DNA of 64,000 nucleotides from Hyphodiscus hymeniophilus (Eukaryota; Ascomycota; Leotiomycetes; Helotiales; Hyphodiscaceae). The stretch covers positions 124,001 to 188,000 of the forward strand of contig VNKQ01000005.1 in the NCBI GenBank assembly GCA_016508695.1, written 5' to 3'. The position numbers and the translations under genes are program-made. Position 1 is the stretch's first letter. Every line of letters begins with the position of its first letter. Below the pieces are notes generated by a model that was not told where the DNA came from, did no database searches, and was given only the letters and a program-made list of their open reading frames with translations. Positions 34,774-45,288 of this stretch are shown in pieces.

Positions 34774-35672
34774 CGGAATATCACAATTTGCCACATATGT
34801 ATTGGTAATGCAACTTATTTCACTTCCCCAAGCTCAAGTGGTTAGCCGCAAAATATCCCAAACCTTCTCATGCTTGCAGGTAACTATTTACATGACCTCA
34901 ATCCAGCAAATACCACCTGCCTTTGAGTAAGAGAAGCCAACCTCTTGCAATGAAATATCTTGCGAATTGTACACATGATTCACTCTCGGCAATGTCGTGT
35001 TTCGTTTCCCATAGATTTCAGAGGAGCCTCACAACGATGCTTTTCAAGAACCTTGCTGCTACGATTATCCAATATTTGTTGGCTTTAAGAAGTCCCCAAG
35101 TTTTCATGTTTTCTGCAAGCCAATTCGAAGACGAGAAAGCAAGCCTTCAGAAGTATAGAGGTGAGGGGCTATTTATTCAATATTTATGGTGAATAGATCA
35201 TTTTATGATATTATCATTTGTGGTTTAACGGACCCACAAGCTTTAATGCTTGTTTCTATACTTTCGAACATAATGACACTAAAAGATCACAAAGGGTTAA
35301 AGGGCATGAATCACGGTAGTCAAGCTAGCTATCAATAGCAGTACGCAGTAGGAAGCGGATAAAAGTAATAGTAAAACGCCAGATAGAATAGTATTTATAA
35401 CATATAATCATTACAGTAGATTGGCTTGCAAATATACGAAAAATCAACGTACTTTTCCGCATTTCTCTAATACAAAGTAAATTTGCGAAAACGAGGAGTT
35501 TTGGGGCGGTAGTCAGTAGTCTTTGCTACTGTGTAGATACTTGAAAGCGTGGCGGACGACTCGGTCAGCCAGAATACGGGATATAACATCCAAGTTACAA
35601 GCGACGACTACCAGCAAGCCTACATGAGTTTTCCATGTCTCATCCTTGTCCTCCACGACGTCTTATCGTACC
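34774..35672. other. AT-rich intergenic region between convergent genes
   Basis: About 900 nt, noticeably richer in A+T from ~34920 to 35490. No open frame with support. It might be an old degraded element; no terminal repeats seen. Confidence 0.5.
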
Positions 35673-38531
35673 TCATGTTCCATTCGCAAATAATAGTGAA
35701 TTACTATGCTCAAACTGAGGAGTGGCGTAATACTGAGATGCCCATGGTGAACTGCTGGAGCCTATTTCGTCTATGATGGTGTCACCTAGTACTGAATAAG
35801 ATTGAAGATCTAGTATCGAGTCGTTGCTGATAGAGTCTAACCCGAAGCCCTGCTCAACGGGAAGCTCCGAGAAAGCGGTATCGAAGGGGCTTTCGTCATC
35901 GGAAGTGGAGAAAGATGAGTGTAGGCTGTTTCGACCTGAGTATCGTTTCTCACTACTCATCGAAGTCTGAAAATAGTCCGTGGCTGTAGGTGATAAATTG
36001 TTCGCGCGTGGTTGGCTCAGCATTTTCGATAGGAATCTTGCAGCCAGACAAGCCATATCAGACTTCTTCCCTAAAACCCAAAGCGCTTCTATACAGCTGT
36101 CACATCCGTGATCAGCTTGTTGCACAAATGTTCTTTGTGATTCTGCTATAGCTGCCTCAGCAAGGATGTATCCAGCTCGACTAAATGAGCGGATCAGTAC
36201 TGCTGTCCACGGCTCAGTCAAGAGGGCGCTGTTGTTAACAGCGAAGTGGAACTCTCGCGCTTTTGTGAACGAGCGACCCTGGCTTCCATGAAGTGACGAC
36301 CGACTTAGCTGGGATACCGCGTGCGCATTTTCTTGCCGTAGTTTTGTGACAAAGCGGGAGCACTGACGGGCTCTGTGTTCTGTCGACTGGCTCAAGTTTG
36401 CGTTATCGATGTCTTCCACCAGGTCGGCGAGGAGGAAGGTGGCGAGGTGCCAGTGCCCTGCTAGGAGGATATACCAAGATTGTATTCGTGGAGGAAGCTC
36501 GTCATGGTAGGCGACACAGTCGAGCATGAACGGCCCGTAAACACGGTTCCAGTAGTCATACACATGTAAGGTTTCCGTAATAGCTGATTCCAGTTGGGTC
36601 GTGTCTGCTTTCCTGGATATAAGGGCTTGAAGGCGGGCCACACGACGAAACAGTAACACTTTGACTGGGGCCGCATCGCTCAATGTAGAGGCTGCCAGTT
36701 GGTAGTAGCACGGCCAACGTGTTGGTTTTGCCGTGTGTGTTTTGACTCTGAGGAAGCGGTCTCCCCACAGTTCATCTGGGAGTCGTGACTCCAAAGCGCT
36801 GAGCTCATCCCATTCACCTGTTCGTGTGTGATCTTCGGAGACATCTGGGATTCTGTGCGGCACATCCTCACAGGACTTTGTTCGTGCCATGGTATCCTCA
36901 TCTTCAACAACTAATGGGCGGTGACTCATTGCTGCGGAAAGTGTGTCGAACATGACACCGAGCCAAAACAATAGATTGAACGTTTCGCGATCTTGTGGCT
37001 GAAGGGGATCATGCTTGCGACCTACTCTCTCTGAATGTAGCCATCCGGTCTGTATCTCCCGGTATTCTAATTTTCGCCGGCACGAAAATACTTGTCGAAG
37101 ACCCAACTCAAGGAAAAGCGGCGGCCCGTCAGCTTCAATAATATCTTGCAATTCTCTAAACACTGGTTTTTGTGATGTCGTCTGGGCCATGTCAAGTGGT
37201 CGTTGCGTCAACGAGAATACAATCAAGGCAAAAATTACTCGGAAAGATTCAATTCCTGCTGCTTCATGAAGCATTCCGGATGCTTGGTGCCATAGCGTTT
37301 CTTGCATCGATCGACCGAATTCGTCCGACATAGGAAATGCATCAGCACTGTTTCCCAGTCCTGCGTCGTGGTGGCTACCTCGGGCAGTAGGAGGATTTAT
37401 ACTTCTGTCACCAGCTTGAGCCCATTGTGAAGCAAATGAAAGAACTGCTAGGTTCAAAGCTTTCGAGGCCATCCCCTCTTCATTTCGGGTCAGTGGCCGA
37501 CTACGAAAGGACGAGTATGCCCGGTCAAGATGGCAGACGCGAGAGTAGATCCTGTTGGACCATGTAGAACCCCATTCCCTCATAGTGCCGTGCTCTGATT
37601 GAGAGCCTCTGATTGGACTTATGCGCTGTGTGGTAATTGTGTAAGGGCAATTGTGCTCAGTAAGCCAGCACGAAAGTGCGTTCTCCATACTATCGTGATA
37701 GATACGTAACAGGCCGTTCGTCATGAAATGGCGTGAAGTACTTTCGGATAAGTCCAAGCGAGAGAGGAGAGATGGCTCGCTGTCTGGCCAGAGTTGTTGC
37801 GTTCGTGACTTCCGTCGCCGGCGGCCGTTATGAACGGCGGAAGGATCTTCAAAACTCAAATTGAGACTCTCAGGTTGAGAGCCATATTCAGTACTCGTGG
37901 TGACAGGGTTCGTAGCGTCATCACACTCGTAGTAATCGTTTCCGGTTTCCAGAGATCCAAAATCGCTCGAAGGCTGTGACCAAGAGCCATGCCGTAAAGG
38001 GCGGGTTGGGAAAGCTCCCAGGTTATCCTCATGTCTTGCTTGATTTCCAATAGCATTTAGCCAATCAGAGGAAGAATCTATCAGCGGCAGTGGATTTAGG
38101 AACTCCTCTGGATCATGCCAATCCACCTGTAGTAGTGGGCTTGTATGAATTCTCTGTTGAACTGGCGAGGAGATACTTGGCGTACTTAGTTGTTGTATTG
38201 CAGGTGATTCCCTTGAGCGCTTTCGCTTGCCATCATGACAAGTTTCAGCCACCGGAGTCTTTAGCCATTCGAAAGTGCAACTCTTTTTTCCCTTTTGGCA
38301 ATTAGTGCACGATTGCATTGGTGATTTGACGCTGTGAAGGGGTATTTCTAGACCGTTCCTTTTCGAAGCTGGTGCGTATGTATCCGAGGAAGAGAATGCT
38401 GGAGCTGCAAGCCCGGCATCGCATGCTCGCTTTCCTTTTCTGCACTGGTCACAGCTATGCTTTTGACGCCGGCGTCTGTTCGGAAACAGTGTCCCATTGG
38501 AGACTTCACGAGGGCCAGGGAGTTTCTCCAT
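35673..38531 (-). CDS. Zn2Cys6 transcription factor with an insertion-bearing zinc cluster
   Basis: A single-exon gene of 952 residues starting MEKLPGPREVSNG; the longer open frame upstream starts at a non-ATG codon. The zinc cluster is split: RQKHSCDQCRKGKRACDAG (first CX2CX6C half) and, ~40 residues later, MQSCTNCQKGKKSCTFEWL (second half), separated by a Ser/Pro-rich insertion. A basic cluster DGKRKRSRES follows. The remainder is a long regulatory region with the look of a fungal-specific TF domain (ESFRVIFALIVFSLTQRPLD; FNLLFWLGVMFDTLSAAMSHRPLV). The C-terminus is acidic and serine-rich. It lies next to the beta-lactamase-like/monooxygenase pair, whose shared promoter holds CGG-N2-CCG palindromes of the sort such regulators bind (inference). 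Confidence 0.9.
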   Translation of the reverse strand: MEKLPGPREVSNGTLFPNRRRRQKHSCDQCRKGKRACDAGLAAPAFSSSDTYAPASKRNGLEIPLHSVKSPMQSCTNCQKGKKSCTFEWLKTPVAETCHDGKRKRSRESPAIQQLSTPSISSPVQQRIHTSPLLQVDWHDPEEFLNPLPLIDSSSDWLNAIGNQARHEDNLGAFPTRPLRHGSWSQPSSDFGSLETGNDYYECDDATNPVTTSTEYGSQPESLNLSFEDPSAVHNGRRRRKSRTQQLWPDSEPSLLSRLDLSESTSRHFMTNGLLRIYHDSMENALSCWLTEHNCPYTITTQRISPIRGSQSEHGTMREWGSTWSNRIYSRVCHLDRAYSSFRSRPLTRNEEGMASKALNLAVLSFASQWAQAGDRSINPPTARGSHHDAGLGNSADAFPMSDEFGRSMQETLWHQASGMLHEAAGIESFRVIFALIVFSLTQRPLDMAQTTSQKPVFRELQDIIEADGPPLFLELGLRQVFSCRRKLEYREIQTGWLHSERVGRKHDPLQPQDRETFNLLFWLGVMFDTLSAAMSHRPLVVEDEDTMARTKSCEDVPHRIPDVSEDHTRTGEWDELSALESRLPDELWGDRFLRVKTHTAKPTRWPCYYQLAASTLSDAAPVKVLLFRRVARLQALISRKADTTQLESAITETLHVYDYWNRVYGPFMLDCVAYHDELPPRIQSWYILLAGHWHLATFLLADLVEDIDNANLSQSTEHRARQCSRFVTKLRQENAHAVSQLSRSSLHGSQGRSFTKAREFHFAVNNSALLTEPWTAVLIRSFSRAGYILAEAAIAESQRTFVQQADHGCDSCIEALWVLGKKSDMACLAARFLSKMLSQPRANNLSPTATDYFQTSMSSEKRYSGRNSLHSSFSTSDDESPFDTAFSELPVEQGFGLDSISNDSILDLQSYSVLGDTIIDEIGSSSSPWASQYYATPQFEHSNSLLFANGT

Positions 38532-39207
38532 CGCAAACAAAGCAGCGGGGGGCTTCGCTCGACGGGAATCCGGATAAAGGCGGGGCTGGTGCCAACGGTT
38601 ATGTCGCAGCAGAGATAAACAAATCTTCAATGGCGGACAGTACGACGTTGAAGATATGGGCAAAAAGGGGCCATGTGGAGGATGGATGGTGAAGGTTGAA
38701 GGTGTGGAATTGTAAGCCCGTGGACGCGCCCGAAAGGTAGGTATCCTTACAGTAGCGATCTCTCATGTCCTGCCACTTCCCCGCATTTACAACCAAGCGG
38801 TTGCGGGGAGACACGGGGATCCTTGTCACGTAAGCTGCATGTCGCTCTAGGATTGTCACATACAAATAAGAGTAAGAGCTGACCAAGCACGATGCTGATT
38901 TGGAGACATGCAGGGTAAATAAATAGTTGGATCCAATCGCTAATAATGAGTACTGTAGCGTACGCTTGCCCATTTACTAGTTGACCCATACCTACCACAT
39001 AACACGCCCCCTCTAAGGAGAAGGTCCCCTCAAGCCGGGCGTTGTGCCCACTTACTACCCCGCACACAAACCCCGGAAACGCTGACGATCATTAGGTTGT
39101 GTATGTATGATACACTGAGGAATACACAGAGTACTCTCACAACGCATTCAACCATAAAAGACCTTAAATTCCACAAAAGTCCACTCATCTGTTCTTGTAC
39201 ATGCCTC
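38532..39207. other. Spacer between TF promoter and beta-lactamase-like gene 3' end
   Basis: 676 nt, no supported gene; should contain the promoter of the 952-residue regulator. Confidence 0.55.
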
Positions 39208-40491
39208 CTAATTTTGCTGCAAGGCTTGATACACTGCTCTTTCCACCGAGCCCCATAAACCTAGCACCTGTGCATCCGCAAAAGGCAGGATTTGAGTACA
39301 TATAATTCCCGCAACGCCCTTCTCGCGATCACACCACCACCAAAGATTGGGAAGACCAGCCCACTGAGCCGTTCCTTCAGATCGTCCTGTACCACCTTCG
39401 GTGAGCATGAACGTCAGTCCCCAGCCCTGAGGTCCATTGCCAGCTATGGGATAGAGTTCTGGGATGCGGTTTGTGAGCTCAGGCTTCGCAGCGGGTATCA
39501 CTTGGCGGCCAAAGTTGGGGAAGCTAGAAATTTGATTCTGGAACATGCTCGAAACCGTTGCTGGCTCCAAGAGTTGGGCGCCGGTAGTGGGCGAAGTGCC
39601 GTCGTTAAGTAGTGTTGCCAGGATTTCTAGTGTGCTTTAGAATACATTCGATCCAAATTGAAAACGTAACTTACGGCAGTACTCCTGTGGTTTTGCAAAA
39701 GCACCTGCACCTCCGCTGTAAAGGAAGGAATCGGAGTGTTTGTCATCGGGAATCAATGGACGTCTTAACAAGTGATCTCTGCCAGATAATTTGCCGTCGG
39801 GAGCACGATAGTTCATATGTGCGAGATTGCCCAACATGTCCTTGTTTGGCTTCATCGAGATGTTTTTCAGCCCGAGCGGTTGATAGATATTCTTTTGGCA
39901 ATAGCTATCGAGCGTCGATTGCGTTACCCGTTCAAGGAGAGTTCCAGCCCAATCAATGTTGATTCCGTATTGCCATCCCTCTCCCGGCTGGTGTACTAGA
40001 GGTTGAAGCATATCGTATTCCAGGCCGGAAAACTCATCATAGCCTACTGGCTTGCTGAAGTCTCGCAGTTTCTCGTTGAAAAAGGTGTATCCAAAGCCCG
40101 CCGTGTGCGAGAGCAACATTCTCAAGGTAATGCCCCTCTTCTTCTCGACAAGCTTACCATCATCTTGTAGAACTTTGACGTCTCTCAGCTCTGGACACAA
40201 TTTCTCCACCTGAACCGAATCGTTCAATTTGAGCAGTCCTCTCTCCACGAGCTGCATGCATGCGATCCCTGTGATCATCTTGGTGCAGGATGCTATCCAG
40301 AAGATAGAGTCCAGCGTCATCGGCTCCGTACTCCCATAGCCACGCTTGCCTCCAGCATGGGAGAAAAGCTCTTTCCCATCCTTGCCAACGACGACCACTA
40401 CCGCTCCAGGAATTCCTGCTTCTTGGTCAACGCATGCTGCCTCGACCTTTTGCTGAAGATCGCTAACAGCGTTTTGTGACAGCTTGCTCAT
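39208..40491 (-). CDS. Class C beta-lactamase-like serine hydrolase / transesterase
   Basis: Two exons (40491-39675, 39626-39208) give 411 residues. The SxxK nucleophile motif is in SIFWIASCTKMITGIACMQL (Ser-Cys-Thr-Lys), and a Tyr-containing second motif is in GEGWQYGINIDWAG. TLRMLLSHTAGFGYTF is a family landmark, and the C-terminal part contains GWGLTFML and WAGLPNLWWWCD. The fold is that of penicillin-binding proteins; fungal members include esterases and acyltransferases such as LovD, acting on esters or lactones rather than antibiotics. No signal peptide, so probably cytosolic. It is divergent from the Baeyer-Villiger monooxygenase across a promoter with repeated palindromes, which suggests co-regulation and a linked pathway: ketone to ester, then hydrolysis or acyl transfer (inference). 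Confidence 0.9.
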
Positions 40492-41621
40492 GTTGAAATC
40501 GTATCAAAATTATGGTTAGTTGCTTGCGGTTACGAAACGAGAATTTAATGTGTACACATTGACTTACCTCACACAATTCCTGGGATAAGCGAGGTTAAAT
40601 TGAAGATTCGTCCTCCTTCTTTGGCGTGCAAGCTCTGCGGATCCGCACTGACGGATGGATGGAGAACTAAGATCTTCTAAATTTCGAAGGCCGGATACAT
40701 GGAGTCCATATTGAGCTGCGCAGACCTAGCCGGATGAAGCCCCAGTAACTTCATCATCGCTTAAGTCTCCGAAATTGGGAAGAAATGCGGTTCCGCAAAG
40801 CTTATTTTGTTGCGGTTCCGCAACGCCTTGGACTGTTTCCGTAGTCTGAACTTTGAAAATTGACTCCTATCTACACGTACAGTAACTTATCTATACCTTA
40901 AATATATTCAATAGTATTTAGTCTCTTTAAGCTTATGAATTCATCTCAGTAAGGTCAAGTTGAGATTCAATCAAGTACTCTTCGCTAGTACTAGGCTACT
41001 AAACCAGTAGCGGCGTACTGGTATCCCTACTACATAGTATTTCGTACACCTACTGGTGTAGTAGTACAGCGTACTGACCGGAGACCTAAGAAAGGTGCTT
41101 ACCTTAAATAGAGAACATGCTAAAGATACAACTCTGTATTTCTCATTTACGAATTCTCCATTTTTCAACCTACCAAAAGGAATCGAAGTTACCAAACTGT
41201 ACTTATCGTTGACCGTAAACGCGCTTCCGTAAGGCGCCTCCGCAATGTGAAGATCCCCCGCAACGTGGGGTAATGATCTTCCTAGAGTGGCCTCAATATC
41301 CTCAGCATTGTGATGGAGTAAGATTTGCAGAGAGCCAAAGAATGCCAGAATATGGTGCGCACCGGTCGATGAGAATCATGCAAACATACAGCTCCCCGCG
41401 TATTGGAATGCGGAATATGGAGTGAAGGTTACTGGCCATGCGGAGCTGCAGTTTTTGATGGTGGTCCAGAAAAATGTCAATTAAGTATAAAGATGAGTAA
41501 ACAGTCTTCCTTTCAATATACGCCATTGTCTTCACTCGTGTCGAAGATTATTCATTGCACACTCATCTTTCAACTTCTGTTAATATCAAACCTTGTCATC
41601 GCTTCGCAAGTTCGTTTCAAG
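40492..41621. other. Divergent intergenic region, hydrolase / monooxygenase
   Basis: 1.13 kb. It contains the three TGCGGWTCCGCA palindromes near the hydrolase side and an AT-rich segment at 40860-41060 with several CTACTGG/CGTACTG-type short repeats. A TATA-like TATAAAG at 41486 lies ~135 nt before the chosen monooxygenase start. Confidence 0.6.
40636..40822. promoter_or_regulatory. Three TGCGGWTCCGCA palindromes (candidate operator)
   Basis: TGCGGATCCGCA at 40636-40647 (perfect palindrome) and TGCGGTTCCGCA at 40786-40797 and 40811-40822. Each holds inverted CGG/CCG triplets separated by 2 nt, the form bound by Zn2Cys6 dimers. The last two copies are 25 nt apart, about 2.5 helical turns. 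They sit 145-331 nt upstream of the hydrolase ATG and ~800-990 nt upstream of the monooxygenase ATG. A Zn2Cys6 gene is the next gene along. Confidence 0.7.
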
Positions 41622-43350
41622 ATGCCGCCCATCAAGACCGAGCTTAGTGAGTTTGCATTGCGCAGAGGAACTACTGGGCCATATGTCGACAATCTTGAGG
41701 TTGATGCCCTCGTTGTAGGTGGAGGATTTGGCGGCGTGTATTGCTGGTACGAGCTTAAGAAGAATGGATTCAATACCGTCATATACGAGGCAGGTAACGA
41801 CCTAGGTGGGACCTGGAGATGGAACTGCTACCCAGGAGCGGGCGTCGACTCGGAGATTCCGGAATATCAGCTGTCCATTCCGGAGACTTACAAGGACTGG
41901 ACTTGGAGCACCAATTACCCAACCTACGAAGAGCTGCGGGCCTACTTTGATCACTGCGACAAGGTCTTAGGTATCAAGAAAGAGACTGCGTTTAACAGTG
42001 TCGTCGTTGATGCACAGTTCCATACTGATGAGGGACGCTGGCATGTCAAGACAGCCGATGGCCGGACTGCCAAAGCCAAGTTCTTTGTTGTTGCCGCTGG
42101 ATTCGCAGCTAAGCGTTACGTGCCAGACGAATTCACAGGCATCGATACCTTCGAGGGCATTATCCACCACTCATCCTTCTGGCCGGATCTCAATATCGAT
42201 GTGACTAACAAGAAGTGTGCAGTCATCGGCACTGGTGCTTCCGGTGTACAGATTACGCAGGCGTGGGGTCCCAAGGCAGGCGAAGTGAAAGTCTTCCAAC
42301 GCACACCAAATCTGGCAGTGCCAATGCGAAAGAGGTCTCTTACTGTTGAAGAGCAGGAAGAGTCCAAGGTCTACTATCCAGAACTGTTCAGGTACCGTGA
42401 AAGATGCTTCGGGGGCTTCTTGTATACTTTCTCCGAGAGAAGCACTTTTGAGGATACTAAGGCAGAACAAGAGGTATTCCTTCAAAAGCTGTGGGATGAC
42501 GGTGGCTTCCGCTATTGGCTGGCGAATTATAAAGACTATTTGTTTGATGCGAAGGCGAATCGAGTCGGTAAGTGAGAAAGTGACTTTCGCTTCCCAAGAA
42601 TACTTAACTGATCCGAGCATAGTTTACGATTTTTGGGCAAAGAACGTGCGAAATCGTATCGGCGATCCAAGGTTGCGAGATCTCTTGGCCCCTCTTGAGC
42701 CACCACACCCATTCGGCGTGAAGCGTCCCTGCCTCGAGTTGAACTACTACGAGCAATTCAATAGGCCCAACGTTGACGTTATCAACATCAAAGACAATCC
42801 GATCACAGGCTTCACCCCGAAGGGTATCAAGTTGCAGGACGGCACAGTCCATGAATTTGACATCATCTGCATTGCCACTGGTTTTGATATCACCACAGGT
42901 GGTATGGCAAACATGGGTCTCAGAAACATCGACGGAGTGACGCTCAAAGACCAGTGGAAGAAATCTGCAGTGACTTATCTCGGCACGACAATCGGCGGCT
43001 ACCCGAACATGTTCCACCTCTACGGGCCTCACGGTCCGACGCTTCTCAGCAATGGACCTACGAGCGTGGAAGTCCAAGGTCGTTGGATTGTTGACGCTAT
43101 TAAACAGGTCGAGAGGCAGGGGCTCAAGTATATCAATCCGACAGATGAAGCCTCTGCGGAGTGGAAGAAGAGGATCAATGAGCTGTCGGACAAGAGTTTG
43201 TTTCCCACTACCAAGTCCACATACATGGGTGGGAGTATGCCCGGGAAGGCATTCGAGCAGGTCAATTATGCTGGAGGGTTGGCAGCGTACGCGGATGAGA
43301 TTAGGACGAAGCTGCCGTCTTTTGATGGCTTTGTGAAAGTCAAAGCTTGA
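41622..43350 (+). CDS. Baeyer-Villiger (class B flavin) monooxygenase
   Basis: Two exons (41622-42567, 42623-43350) give 557 residues. FAD Rossmann motif: VDALVVGGGFGGVYCWYEL; NADPH Rossmann motif: CAVIGTGASGVQITQ. The type I BVMO fingerprint FxGxxxHxxxWP is visible as FEGIIHHSSFWP. NLGGTWRWNCYPGA-type sequence (DLGGTWRWNCYPGAGVDSE) is also characteristic. The enzyme inserts oxygen next to a ketone, giving an ester or lactone. ATG 41622 (context AAGATGCC) is preferred; an upstream in-frame ATG at 41493 would add 43 residues with a hydrophobic stretch, but sits immediately after a TATA-like box. The intron is 55 nt. The nearby hydrolase and SDRs fit an alcohol-ketone-ester route (inference). 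Confidence 0.93.
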
Positions 43351-43408
43351 TCTGTCGGCCGGGTGTCAGATTTTGGCTTGATTATATACTCTAGTAAACT
43401 ACTGCCAT

Positions 43409-44160
43409 TCATCGAATTTGCAGTTCATATCGTGCTTTTTCTTTCTCGGGCAATTCCAAGTACTGGCTAGCCAGATCTTTTATACTCTCCTCAAAACTTC
43501 GGCACTTCCAACCAAAGGCCTTAACCGTTGCCGAAACATCCATATTCCACTTCATTGTAGGAATTGAGCCATTTAGCTTCAAAAGTACCTCAGCATTTTT
43601 GACTTATTTCTTGACCATGTCCTTTACTGAGTCCCACTCGATTCCTTCAATACCGTCAGACGACATTATATAGTCTGCATCTTCAGGGACACTTGTCTTC
43701 AGAGCATCAATGTGTGATCTTGCCACATCATCGACGTGAACTTGGACTCCAACAAGGGGAAACTCGATCTGGTGGCCGAGGATTGGCGCCATGGCTAGAG
43801 CACGTGTTCCTGTCAAGAGCGATGCCGTGGATGTGGCCAATTCATCTGGACCGATGACGACTGTTGGTAAGAGATTAATGATCTCAAAGTGTGGCTCTCG
43901 CTCAGAGAGGAAGTTATGTGCTGTGATGCGAGAGAAAGCTTTCGATGCCCAATATGCCTCCATGGAGTTGTGGAATGGACGGGTGGGATTGGTATTCAGA
44001 TTACGCTCTGTCAGACTTGTCAGTATCAAGTATTGAAATTCGATGGCCGACTGACCTGTATATACTTTCTCTGTTTCGGGGTTAGATAGCCATTCAAAAG
44101 TAATTGTTGTGACTGCAGAGAATGATATGATCACTTGCTTGACATCTATTGCCATCAAAT
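43409..44160 (-). pseudogene. Truncated extended-SDR (NAD-dependent epimerase/ketoreductase type) with in-frame stop
   Basis: Recognisable parts: MAIDVKQVIISFSAVTTITF, a likely 50-nt intron at GTCAGT near 44055, MEAYWASKAFSRITAHNFL (YxxxK catalytic pair), FEIINLLPTVVIGPDEL, and QVHVDDVARSHIDALK. Together these mark the dihydroflavonol/cinnamoyl-CoA-reductase-like branch. The N-terminal GxxGxxG cofactor loop is absent upstream. Translation stops at TAA 43604-43606, yet the same frame continues for 64 codons to TGA 43409-43411 with family-like sequence (PTMKWNMDVSATVKAFGW, SFEESIKDLASQYLEL). A 5' truncation plus an internal nonsense codon point to a pseudogene of an enzyme once next to the monooxygenase. 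Confidence 0.75.
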
Positions 44161-45288
44161 CCGAAGAATCTGGTTTCCTCCGTACCAAAGAAGTCCTCGG
44201 CGAACTCCCGTCGTGAGAGGAATGGATCCTCATGGAATCAAAACGGCGGTATGCTTCTTCCTAGTCCAAGATTTCTCAAACTGCTTCTTCCCCCAAATTT
44301 CAGCTGACGACCTCCAAGCAGGACTGTAACACTCCTCTTCGACATTAACCATGGCCAGCGCGCCAAAGCTCGCAGCGGGCTCTCTCAACTCCCTCTCCCG
44401 GTCTTAAAAAGCATCTGGTCGGCTTCCAGCGGGAAGAGTGGAAGACGGAATACGAATCTTGGCTGAAACGACGAGACGGGAGGCAGGCGCTGAGCTATGG
44501 TAATGTGGAATTTGGCGCTGGTGGGCAATGTGGTGCAGGACATTTAAGGGAAGACTTGAATTCTTGGTTTGTGAATATCGATTCCTTTGGGATGCTAGTC
44601 ATGATTGCTGCTACGAGCTTATCGCTCTGAAGGGCCGCGTGAAATATGAGCTCGCGACCAGCAGGGGTATGAGTTGTTGAAAGCATCATCTGGAAGACTT
44701 TAACAGAGTCGGACTCGAAATTGAAAGATATGGTCAACAAAATTAGCTTGCTATGGATGTAGGAATTATTGAAACCAGATAGAGCATATCAAGATTTGGC
44801 TCCCGTGGGAATAACATCTGCGCGCGAGTCCGAATCATCTGCATCAGATCTTTGTCCACAGCTTCTTGTCCCCCTCCACATCTTTGTAGTGCATCTTTGC
44901 TTAATACTCATTCTCCAAGCTTGTGGAAGTAGGAGAGGCTCAGTGGGACCTTTTTGTCCATTCCCAGCCATGTGATGTGAAGCCCTTCGTGTAGCCCACA
45001 GCTTTTTGTCATTGGGCTGCTGCTTCTTTGTTCAACTACAGACCTTTCCCTCACAGGTTATTGATGTTATACTGTCCCAGTGATGACAAACCGGTGGGAG
45101 ACTGGACCAGTAGTAGGATTTTTGTTCAATGTTCTTGTACTTGGTAGTCTGAGCGTCAAGTCGTCGTATTCTCATTGACGCGAGGCATCGGGTGTGGCCC
45201 GAGCGTCCAGGGTTGAGCTTCCTACTTCTAAAGGTCGACCTCAATTATCTTCAAAATCCTGCTCACCCATCAACCATTCTCCAGCTTG
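44161..45288. other. Intergenic region with a possible coding relic
   Basis: Near 44352-44504 (plus), an ATG frame (MASAPKLAAGSLNSLSRS) hits a stop, and the next frame reads LKKHLVGFQREEWKTEYESW up to a GTAATG donor. This could be a frameshifted remnant of a small gene; I do not recognise a family. Nothing else supported up to the QRI7 start. Confidence 0.35.

Noticed and set aside
41493..41621. N-terminal extension of the Baeyer-Villiger enzyme with a membrane anchor
   Set aside because: The upstream ATG sits immediately after a TATA-like box, and family similarity begins near ATG 41622; not excluded but less likely.
26218..45288. A complete secondary-metabolite biosynthetic cluster
   Set aside because: No polyketide synthase, NRPS, terpene cyclase or DMATS gene is visible; only tailoring-type enzymes, regulators and transporters.
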